A DNA stretch of 31,287 bases from Planctomycetaceae bacterium. Its GTDB lineage: Bacteria > Planctomycetota > Phycisphaerae > SM23-33. This document shows, in pieces, positions 13,826-20,828 of this stretch. Both the position numbers and the translations under genes were made by a program. Location of the stretch: contig JAJFVE010000057.1 in the NCBI GenBank assembly GCA_021371965.1, forward strand, positions 1 through 31,287, given 5' to 3'. A model generated the notes under the pieces. The model ran no database searches. It was given only the letters and a program-made list of their open reading frames with translations, and was not told where the DNA came from. Every line of letters begins with the position of its first letter. The first letter of the stretch is position 1.

Positions 13826-16000
13826 ATGCACAAGGCAATCCTGATCGCGGTGGGATGCGTGGTTCTGGCCGGCTCGATCGCCCGGGCGGATGAAAAGGCT
13901 GATCTGTTCGTCGCTCCCGAGGGCAAAGATGCCAACGCCGGAACAAAAGACGCGCCGCTGGCGTCGCTGGCGGGCGCGCGGGACGCGGTGCGCAAGATCC
14001 GCGCCGGCGCGCCGGACCGCGCCACGCCCGTCGTTGTCGAGTTTGCCGCGGGGTTCTACCCGCTCGAAGCCACGGTGCATTTCGTGCCCGCCGACAGCGG
14101 GACGGAAAAGTCGCCGACAATCTACCGCGCCGCGGCAGGGGCCAACGTCGTGATCTCCGGCGGGCGGATCCTCAAGGGCTTCAAGGTCGAGAACGGCCGT
14201 TGGATGCTGGATATCCCCGAGGCCAAGTGCCCCGAGCCCGACCCGACCGACGCCGAGGCTTGGGACGCGTTTTTGAAGAAGACCCAGATCAAACAGCCCT
14301 CGGCGGGCAAGTGGGATTTCAGCCAGTTGTTCGTCAATGACGTGCGGCGCTACCGCCCGCGGTTCCCCGACACCGGTTACGACCGCTGCAATCCCGGCGG
14401 CAAGGATGGCTTTGCCGCGACGTTTAAGTCCGAAGGCGTCAACACGGTTACCGGCTCCAGCGCCGACCCCAAGTGGCGCAACCTCAATGATGTCGAGTTC
14501 GTGCTGATGAACGGCTGGAACACCGGGCGCTACCGCGTCAAGAAGATCGAGGGCGGCACGGTGGCGATGTTCGGCCCCGGCTGCGGCGGGGCCTGGTGGA
14601 ACGGGATCGCCCGCGGGCGGCGGTATTACCTCGAAAACATTTACGAGCTGCTCAAAGAAGGCCGCTTCTACCTCGACCGCAAGACCGGCACGCTCACGTA
14701 CGTGCCGATGCCCGGCGAGACGCTGGAAAACTGCACGATCATCGCCCCCAAGGTCGAGCGGCTGGTGGACCTCAAGGGCGACCTGGCGACGGGCAAGTTC
14801 GTGCAGTACTTGCAGTTCGTCGGCCTGACCTTCGCCCACGCGAACTGGAACCTGCAGCGCGGCACGGCCAAGGGCGGTCGTGGCCTGCCGCAGGGCGAGT
14901 TGGACGTCGACGCGGCGATCAAGGGCTGGGGCATGCAGCACTGCCTGTTCAAGGGCATCACGGTGCGGCAGATCGGACAGTACGCCCTGCGCCTCGACGC
15001 CGGATGCAAGTTCAACACCGTCGAGGACAGCGAGTTCATCGACCTGGGCGGCGGCGGCGTGTGGCTGGGCTCGACACACAACGGCGGCTGGGGCTACCAC
15101 GACGACCTGCCGCTGGTGGAGAAGGTCAACAAGGAGACCGGCAAGGCGGAGATGGTTCCTGGCGATCTGACGGACGAGCTGGCCGCTTCGCACAACATGG
15201 TGCGCAACTGCCTGGTCGCGCACGTCGGTCGCCTGCACGCCGGCGCGCTGGGGATCTGGCTGGGCCAGACGCACCACACGACCGTCGAGCACTGCGACAT
15301 CTTCGACACGTATTACAGCGGCATGAACGTCGGCTGGAACTGGGGCCCGGCCCCGGGGGCCGCGCACGACAACACCATCGCATACAACTACATCACGCAA
15401 ATCGGCCAGGGCGTGCTGGCGGATATGGCCGCGATCTACACGCTGGGCTGGAACAAGGACACGGTCATCCGCAACAACGTGCTCAAGGACATCTGGGCTC
15501 ACCGCAACAACCAGGGCTGCGGGTTCTACAACGACTCGGGCTCGATGCTCTACCGCTTTGAGAACAACCTGGTGATGGGCGCTAATGACGGGGCGTACCA
15601 CAACCACCAGGCCAAGCAGATCACGCTGGTCAACAATATCTTCGCCTTCAACAACGGCACGATCAAGATGCAGGAGGCCTATTCGTTCACCTTCACGCAC
15701 AATATCGTGCTGGCCGGCAAAGGGTACATGACCAGCGGCGGTGCAAAAGTCGAGGCGCATCATAACGTCTGGTCGCCGCGCGGCGGCCTGGGCAAGGAGA
15801 AAGATTCGGTGCAGGGCGACGCGATGTTCGTCGACGCGGCCAAGGGCGACTTCCACCTCAAGCCCGAATCCCCGGCGCTGAAGCTGGGCTTCAAGCCCTT
15901 CGACTACGAAAACGCCGGCCGCCTGAAAGGCTTCAAACGCTGGTCGGACCTGACCAAGGGGCCTCAGGTGATGTACTTCGATACGCGAAGCTGGAAATAG
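13826..16000 (+). CDS. Secreted right-handed beta-helix protein, possibly GH141-like
   Basis: A protein of 724 residues with a signal peptide (MHKAILIAVGCVVLAG, cleavage near ARA-DE). The mature start, LFVAPEGKDANAGTKDAPLA, is the common opening of parallel beta-helix enzymes. Later segments fit a beta-helix core: HCLFKGITVRQIGQYALRL, DSEFIDLGGGGVWLG, a block rich in His/Asn/Asp turns near 470-560, and NNIFAFNNG. GRFYLDRKTGTLTYVPMPGE resembles the entry segment of GH141 enzymes (fucosidase/xylanase), so I infer a polysaccharide-active enzyme, but I could not identify catalytic acids. GAGG precedes the ATG. The gene probably has its own promoter, since repeats lie directly upstream. Confidence 0.8.
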   Translation: MHKAILIAVGCVVLAGSIARADEKADLFVAPEGKDANAGTKDAPLASLAGARDAVRKIRAGAPDRATPVVVEFAAGFYPLEATVHFVPADSGTEKSPTIYRAAAGANVVISGGRILKGFKVENGRWMLDIPEAKCPEPDPTDAEAWDAFLKKTQIKQPSAGKWDFSQLFVNDVRRYRPRFPDTGYDRCNPGGKDGFAATFKSEGVNTVTGSSADPKWRNLNDVEFVLMNGWNTGRYRVKKIEGGTVAMFGPGCGGAWWNGIARGRRYYLENIYELLKEGRFYLDRKTGTLTYVPMPGETLENCTIIAPKVERLVDLKGDLATGKFVQYLQFVGLTFAHANWNLQRGTAKGGRGLPQGELDVDAAIKGWGMQHCLFKGITVRQIGQYALRLDAGCKFNTVEDSEFIDLGGGGVWLGSTHNGGWGYHDDLPLVEKVNKETGKAEMVPGDLTDELAASHNMVRNCLVAHVGRLHAGALGIWLGQTHHTTVEHCDIFDTYYSGMNVGWNWGPAPGAAHDNTIAYNYITQIGQGVLADMAAIYTLGWNKDTVIRNNVLKDIWAHRNNQGCGFYNDSGSMLYRFENNLVMGANDGAYHNHQAKQITLVNNIFAFNNGTIKMQEAYSFTFTHNIVLAGKGYMTSGGAKVEAHHNVWSPRGGLGKEKDSVQGDAMFVDAAKGDFHLKPESPALKLGFKPFDYENAGRLKGFKRWSDLTKGPQVMYFDTRSWK

Positions 16001-16032
16001 CTTTGAAGCAGTTGTGAGTGGTGAGTTGTGAG

Positions 16033-16112
16033 TTAGCGGCGGGCTTGCCCCGCGCCTTCTCCAGGAACCGGACAACCTACCAGGCTACGGCGTGACGAGA
16101 GCCCCGCCGCTA
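16033..16112. repeat. Dispersed intergenic repeat R1, copy 2
   Basis: TTAGCGGCGGG at 16033-16043 is inverted relative to CCCGCCGCTAA at the other end. The right part, 16080-16112, matches copy 1 (3077-3131) with CAGGCTACGGCGTGACGA-type sequence. The TAG stop codon of the minus-strand gene that follows is the TAG in the repeat's TTAGCGG. Confidence 0.55.
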
Positions 16113-16994
16113 ATGGTCCAGGATGACGTGTTTGGCGCCGGTGGCTTCAAAGGCGCGCAGGGCGGCGGCGAAGGGGGCGTTTTCCGGCCTGGTCAACGCG
16201 ATCTGGAACTTGTCTTCGGGCATCCACTGGACGTTGCCCCCGCGCGTCAGACAGTTGCGCCCTTTCTCGTGATTGCCTTTGAGATCGCAGGCGATGATGG
16301 TGCCGACGTCGGCCGGATAGCCCTCTTGTACCTTCCAGTGCAGGAAGTAGCTGCTCTGGCCCTGCTGCCAGGTGTCATCGGTGGCGCATCGGAACGCGGT
16401 CAAAGGAAGAAGCCCCTCCTCGACCAGATCCCAGGGTTTGGAGGGCACGGCATCTTTGGACCGCTCATACTCTCGCATGGCCCCGCCGATGGTCTTGAGG
16501 TTCACCAGGCAAGAACTCGTCTTGGCCTCGCGCAAGGCGCTGCCGATGACGGGAACCAGGATGGCCACCAGCAGCGCCCCCAGCAGGATCGTGCAGGCCG
16601 AGACGATGGTGGCGGCAATGGCCATGCCCGCCCCTCGCTTCGCGCGCGAGCTGCGCACCCAGGCGACGATCCCCAGGACCAGTCCGGCCAGCGAGAACAG
16701 CAACCCCGCCCCCCAGGCCACCAGCAGCGGTATGGCCACTAACGATATGACCAGCGCGACGATCGACAGCACCCCGACGCCCGGGCCCGCGGCCGGCGCT
16801 GCGGCCCACGGACCCGGCGGCAGCGGAGGACTGTTGCCCGGAGGCATCGGCGCGAGGTCTGTCGGCGCCGCGGCCGGCCCTGCGGCAGGCGGAACGGTCA
16901 GGACCAACCCGCATTTGGGACAGCGGCCTTGCTTGCCGCCCATGTCGTCAGCGACTTCGATAGCCTGCCCGCACGCGCAGTTGAACGTGATCAT
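16110..16994 (-). CDS. Zinc-ribbon, two-TM protein with a pseudopilin-like C-terminal region
   Basis: A protein of 294 residues. Residues 1-30 form a zinc ribbon with Cys6, Cys8, Cys25 and Cys28 (CAC ... CPKC). A Pro/Ala-rich linker follows, then two hydrophobic stretches at about 70-110 and 120-150. After them comes VPVIGSALREAKTSSCLVNLKTIGGAMREYE, which resembles the start of pseudopilins (helix, then a conserved CxxNLK and a Tyr). The remaining 110 residues are globular. Function unknown; I infer a membrane protein of the DUF4190/pseudopilin type common in planctomycetes. It is a paralogue of the gene just upstream, 24 bases away on the same strand. Its stop codon lies in a dispersed repeat. 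Confidence 0.65.
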   Translation of the reverse strand: MITFNCACGQAIEVADDMGGKQGRCPKCGLVLTVPPAAGPAAAPTDLAPMPPGNSPPLPPGPWAAAPAAGPGVGVLSIVALVISLVAIPLLVAWGAGLLFSLAGLVLGIVAWVRSSRAKRGAGMAIAATIVSACTILLGALLVAILVPVIGSALREAKTSSCLVNLKTIGGAMREYERSKDAVPSKPWDLVEEGLLPLTAFRCATDDTWQQGQSSYFLHWKVQEGYPADVGTIIACDLKGNHEKGRNCLTRGGNVQWMPEDKFQIALTRPENAPFAAALRAFEATGAKHVILDH

Positions 16995-17018
16995 GCTATG
17001 GCGCTTTCTGCAGAATCG

Positions 17019-17771
17019 CTATTCCAGCGGAATATTCCGGGCGCCCGAGGCCTCGACGGCGGCCAGGGCGGCAGCGAATGCCGCGTTGTCCGGCTGTTGC
17101 AGCATTCTCCGAAATTCGTTCTCAGGCACGAACATCACATTGCCGTGGACGGTCAGAACGTATCGCCCGCCATTATGGTGATCTTGCAGGTCACATGCGG
17201 CCAGGGCGTAGCCGTGATACTGGTCGAACTTCTGAGGATCGGGCGCAAGATAGAAATAGCTGCTGCGCCCGAGGGTCCAGGTGCTGTCGCCGCCGCACTT
17301 GAAACCGCTTTCGGGGAACAGGCCCGCTTTCACCACGGCCATCGGGCGCTGCGGCCACGTGGCGTTCTGTCGCTCATACTGGCGCAGGGCCATGCCAAAG
17401 GTCTTCAGGTTGGCTTGGCAAGCGGCTTTCTTGGCCTCGCCCAAGGCGCTGCCGATGACGGGAACCAGGATCGCCACGACCACAGGCGTGGCCAGCAGCG
17501 TTATTCCCGAGAGAATGGTGGCCGCCAGGGCCACGCCGATGCTGCGTCCCTTACGCCCGCTGGTGGCCAGGGCGATGATACCCAGGACCATCGCTACTAT
17601 CGTCAACAACAACCCCACGCCAAAGACGACCGTGAGGATGCCGATGATGGCCAGCACCAGCGCCGTGACAGCCATGCCGCCGGCGGGCTTGGCCGCTGCC
17701 GGCGCGGGGTAGGGCGATGGCGGCGGGGTGGCATTGATGGATGTGTTTGCGGGTTGCTGGTTCTGACTCAT
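17019..17771 (-). CDS. Paralogue of the zinc-ribbon/pseudopilin-like protein, without the ribbon
   Basis: A protein of 250 residues whose C-terminal 150 residues follow the same plan as the neighbouring gene. Shared elements are ILVPVIGSALGEAKKAACQANLKTFGMALRQYE, a WPQRPMAVVKAGLFP segment, SSYFYL and a final stretch like FAAALAAVEASGARN. It has two hydrophobic segments near 34-68 and 78-105 but no zinc ribbon; the N-terminus is a Pro/Ala-rich tail. ATG 17771 is chosen because AAAGGA lies 6 bases upstream and the preceding codons of the longer frame show no domain. It is the first gene of a two-gene operon with its own promoter. Function unknown. Confidence 0.65.
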   Translation of the reverse strand: MSQNQQPANTSINATPPPSPYPAPAAAKPAGGMAVTALVLAIIGILTVVFGVGLLLTIVAMVLGIIALATSGRKGRSIGVALAATILSGITLLATPVVVAILVPVIGSALGEAKKAACQANLKTFGMALRQYERQNATWPQRPMAVVKAGLFPESGFKCGGDSTWTLGRSSYFYLAPDPQKFDQYHGYALAACDLQDHHNGGRYVLTVHGNVMFVPENEFRRMLQQPDNAAFAAALAAVEASGARNIPLE

Positions 17772-17820
17772 ATTGTTTCCTTTGCCGAAGTAGAGAGGCT
17801 TTGTTCCCACATGATTGGAA

Positions 17821-17849
17821 GATGTACCGCGTTAGGCGTTGCCTGTCAA
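17821..17849 (-). promoter_or_regulatory. Sigma70-type promoter of the paralogue operon
   Basis: On the minus strand a perfect TTGACA (17849-17844) is followed after 17 bases by TACATC (17826-17821), about 50 bases ahead of the 17771 start codon. Confidence 0.5.
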
Positions 17850-17893
17850 GACGGCCTCAGGTGCGCGTTCTGTCTCGCCTGACATTCAACAAC

Positions 17894-17915
17894 AAAACGG
17901 CAGCGGCGTTGCCGC
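17894..17915 (-). terminator. Terminator candidate for the two-peptidase gene
   Basis: Just after the stop of the minus-strand peptidase gene, GCGGC-AAC-GCCGC with a longer CGGCA...TGCCG alternative forms a stem. It is followed on that strand by TTTTGTTGTTG. Confidence 0.5.
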
Positions 17916-17923
17916 ACCGCATA

Positions 17924-19387
17924 CTACGGAAACCGTAGCGTCAGCACCCATTTCTCCCACTGCTTCTGGAAGACGGCCATGTCGGGATTGCCCAGGACCG
18001 TTTTGAGCGCCTGGTATCCGGTTGGATCCTTCGCCTGGTTTCTATAGAAGCGGTGATAGTAGTCTTTGAGCAGGCCTTTCTGCTGAAGATAGTAGCAGAG
18101 ATAGCGGCTCTGGCCGTAGTTGTCGCCGGCGTAAAACGTGCGGCTGTCCATGGCCGTGAGTTTCTCGAACGTCGGCAGGCGCTTGGCGGCGATGGCTTTC
18201 TGCAGGTGGGGCAAACGCCAGTTGGTATATCCGCAGATGCGGCCGTCCTGCTCGCCGGACTGCTCGTAGAGCGATCCCAGGCCTTCATTGAACCACGCCG
18301 GGCAGCGGGGAAAGTTCGCCGCCATGAACGGATGCACGATCTCATGCACCAACGTGCCGCCGCCGGTGGCGATGTTCATCACCAAAGCGCCGTCGGAGTC
18401 GCTGAAGTACCCAAACGGCGTGCTCGGCCGCGAGCCGGACAGGGCGGTGGCGTTCTTGTAGTAGCTGTCCTCATCCTTGAACAGCCAGATGTCGAGGATC
18501 TCCGTCGGGTCGCTGGTGAAGTACTCGGCCTTGAGTTTGTCGACGGCCCATTTGACGGTGCTGGCGCTGCGGCGGCGGAGCGTCGCGGCGTCCTCGTCGC
18601 CGATGACCACGAACGGCGGCTGCAGCACGATGGTGAACTTGTCCGAAGGCAGCTTCTTCCTGAGCTTCATGATGTGCTGGGCGTAATCGGCGGCGGTGAA
18701 ATAACGCAGCGGCGGGCCCAGGGTGTGCGGCGGTGGCGCGGGGGTGGGCTTGCCCTTCAGGGGCAGGCGGATGAGCGTCCATTTCTCGCTGTTGTATTTC
18801 AGCGGCCAGAGCTTCAGCAGCGTCGGGCGTTTCATGCGCAGGTATGCCCCGCCTGCGGCCGCGGGCTCGTGGTAGATCACTTCGTCAGTGGCCACGTCGT
18901 AGCCCAGGATCAGGCGGAAGTGTTCGCTGGAATTGGCGGTGTCGTCATAGTGCATGCAGATGATGGACGGCACGCCGGCTTGCAGATCGGCTAGCTGGGC
19001 GGCGTACTGTGCGTCGAGGGCTGCCGCGGCGCCGGCGGTGACGGTTGCGCCGCCGGTGCCGCACTTGAAGCCGATGCGTTCCAGGGCGGCCATCAGCTCG
19101 CGCGTATAGCATCCGCGCCCCAACTCGGCAGAGAGGCCTGAAACATTAAAGACATAGTCCTGGTTGATGTCGGCCCGGCCCAGGCGCGCCGCCCACATGG
19201 CCGCGCACGCTTCGCCGCAGAAGTCCGCCTTCTGCGGCACGTGGGGGACGCCGGCGATCGTCACCGACTGCAGTTTCGCCGCCGGTGGGGCCTTGGACGA
19301 AGGAGCATGGATAGGAGAAGCGGCCGCGACGAAAGCGGCCGACAGCGCGATCGGGGCGATTACGGCAAAGCGACGGATCGAGCCCAT
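17924..19387 (-). CDS. Secreted C39-like cysteine peptidase fused to an HExxH gluzincin peptidase
   Basis: A protein of 487 residues with a signal peptide (MGSIRRFAVIAPIALSAAF). Residues 41-205 look like a C39-type papain-like domain: VPHVPQKADFCGEACAAM with Cys57 in the position of the nucleophile, SSEHFRLILGYD with His156, and EVIYHEP as the likely acidic position. Residues 245-480 resemble a peptidase-MA gluzincin: HEIVHPF (348-352) gives His, Glu and His, and WFNEGLGSLYE supplies the third ligand, Glu368. I infer an extracytoplasmic protease. I know both domain types, but not this combination. A 17-bp palindrome lies upstream at 19425-19441 and a promoter for the divergent gene lies beyond it. 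Confidence 0.8.
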   Translation of the reverse strand: MGSIRRFAVIAPIALSAAFVAAASPIHAPSSKAPPAAKLQSVTIAGVPHVPQKADFCGEACAAMWAARLGRADINQDYVFNVSGLSAELGRGCYTRELMAALERIGFKCGTGGATVTAGAAAALDAQYAAQLADLQAGVPSIICMHYDDTANSSEHFRLILGYDVATDEVIYHEPAAAGGAYLRMKRPTLLKLWPLKYNSEKWTLIRLPLKGKPTPAPPPHTLGPPLRYFTAADYAQHIMKLRKKLPSDKFTIVLQPPFVVIGDEDAATLRRRSASTVKWAVDKLKAEYFTSDPTEILDIWLFKDEDSYYKNATALSGSRPSTPFGYFSDSDGALVMNIATGGGTLVHEIVHPFMAANFPRCPAWFNEGLGSLYEQSGEQDGRICGYTNWRLPHLQKAIAAKRLPTFEKLTAMDSRTFYAGDNYGQSRYLCYYLQQKGLLKDYYHRFYRNQAKDPTGYQALKTVLGNPDMAVFQKQWEKWVLTLRFP

Positions 19388-19424
19388 GGCGGTCTTCTCC
19401 CGTACAGGCGGATTGTACCGATTG

Positions 19425-19441
19425 AGTGGTTGTCAACCACT
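19425..19441. promoter_or_regulatory. Palindrome in the divergent promoter region
   Basis: AGTGGTT-GTC-AACCACT is a perfect 7-bp palindrome with a 3-base centre, 38 bases upstream of the minus-strand peptidase gene. It contains TTGACA on the minus strand, but the nearest TACAAT is only 13 bases away, which is too short for a normal promoter. An operator is possible. Confidence 0.35.
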
Positions 19442-19533
19442 GCCTATTCGACGCGTGGCGGCGGGCCGGGTTCCGGTTTTCGCTCGATTCTTCCGACAGC
19501 ATTATTCCTCGCGGCTGTCCGTTAGACATACTG

Positions 19534-19562
19534 TTGTCTGCCGATGGAGGCGCCGGTAGACT
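19534..19562 (+). promoter_or_regulatory. Weak sigma70-like promoter for the repeat/coiled-coil protein genes
   Basis: TTGTCT at 19534-19539 and TAGACT at 19557-19562 are spaced by 17 bases. Both match only four of six consensus bases. Confidence 0.3.
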
Positions 19563-19597
19563 GGGCGGTTGTAAGCTTCTTTCAGGGATGGCACGGC

Positions 19598-20812
19598 ATG
19601 ATGAAACGAGTATCTGTACCCGTCGCGGTTCTGGTTCTGACGGCCGGGGCGGCGCTGGCCGAACCCGCACCCGCCCCGTCGGTTATCGAACTGATCCAGA
19701 CGATTCACAACGCCACGGACGTCTTGACGGCCAGCAAGGCCTACGCCGAGGCCCGCAAGGCCGACAAGAACGACCCGCAGATCTACAAGATCTTCATCCA
19801 GCGCATGCTCGAGATGGGCCAGCCGCTGCAGGCGGCGATTCCGGCGGCGGAGCTGACGGCGATGGAAGGCGAGAACGGCCTGGCCTGGGGCGTCGTGGGC
19901 TATGCCAAGACGCGCACGGGGCGCATCGCCGAGGCGTTTGCGGCGATGGTGAACGCTGCCAAGTTCGCCGGCGACAACGAGGGCATCATGTTCAACGCCG
20001 GCGTGCTCTGCGCCTGGCAGGATAACGCCGTCCTGAAGGGATCCGTTCCGCCCGACGCGGCGTCGACGGCCTCGTCGCTCAAGTCGGAGTGGTCTTCAAA
20101 GAAGGGGTTTGCCGAGGGCGAAAAGGCCGCCCTGGCGATCTTCAAGACTCGCCAGGACTACATCAAGAGCCTGCAGGACAAGCTGACCAAGCTCAAGAGC
20201 GACATCAAGGACGCCCAGGACAAGAACAAGGAACTGGCCGATCAGTTCAACGTTCTCAAACGAAGGAGCGACGCCCTGGAGCAGCGCATGCGTACGGCTG
20301 ACGACACGGTGCGCCGCTACAACTGGGAGGTGCAGCACAACGGCGCCTCGGTCACGCAGCTTCCGTCGTATGTGACGCAGGCGCAGTCGGACTACCGCCA
20401 GGCCCGCGACGAGCTGGCCGGCGTCGTGCGCCAAGGCAACCTGCTGCGCCAGGCGGTTGCCGTCCGCGAGCGGGCCATCTACAAGGCCCAGCAGGAGGCC
20501 GACCGCAACGGCAAAGCCCTGGCGGCGTTTGAAAAGTGCGACCCGACACTGCCCTGGAAACCTCCTGCCGTCAATGGTGTGATCGCCGCTGACGCCTCGG
20601 CCAAGACTGACGAACCCTCTATCGCGGCGGAGCCGACGACGAAACCCGCGTCGTTGCCGGACGGTCAGCGACGCCTGACGCTGGCGAAGATGCTCATCGA
20701 GAACAACCAGCGCGACAAGGCGATCAAGGAACTGCTGGCTATCATTCAACAGTACCCCGACAGCGAAATCGCCCGGCAGGCCCAGACATTGCTCGATACA
20801 ATCACGTTGTAA
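19598..20812 (+). CDS. Secreted repeat, coiled-coil and TPR protein (first of two paralogues)
   Basis: A protein of 404 residues with a signal peptide (MMKRVSVPVAVLVLTAGAALA). Residues 30-145 form a helical module with the pattern AYAEARKADKNDPQIYKIFIQRMLEMGQP, then GVVGYAKTR, then a segment ending in GIMFNAGVLCAWQ; this module recurs twice in the next gene. A coiled coil of charged and Ala/Gln-rich heptads covers about 175-325. A DPTLPWKPPAVNG motif follows near 328, then a Ser/Ala-rich linker, and a TPR-like pair near 360-404. I recognise the architecture but not a family; no enzymatic motif is visible. I chose ATG 19598 because AGGGA is about 9 bases upstream. It is followed by its paralogue after 16 bases. 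Confidence 0.7.
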   Translation: MMKRVSVPVAVLVLTAGAALAEPAPAPSVIELIQTIHNATDVLTASKAYAEARKADKNDPQIYKIFIQRMLEMGQPLQAAIPAAELTAMEGENGLAWGVVGYAKTRTGRIAEAFAAMVNAAKFAGDNEGIMFNAGVLCAWQDNAVLKGSVPPDAASTASSLKSEWSSKKGFAEGEKAALAIFKTRQDYIKSLQDKLTKLKSDIKDAQDKNKELADQFNVLKRRSDALEQRMRTADDTVRRYNWEVQHNGASVTQLPSYVTQAQSDYRQARDELAGVVRQGNLLRQAVAVRERAIYKAQQEADRNGKALAAFEKCDPTLPWKPPAVNGVIAADASAKTDEPSIAAEPTTKPASLPDGQRRLTLAKMLIENNQRDKAIKELLAIIQQYPDSEIARQAQTLLDTITL

Positions 20813-20828
20813 GCTGATCGGAGCGCCC

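Noticed and set aside
13673..16075. An 800-codon open frame antisense to the beta-helix gene
   Set aside because: The plus strand encodes a protein with a signal peptide and a recognisable fold, and the antisense product is rich in Arg, Val and His with no motif.
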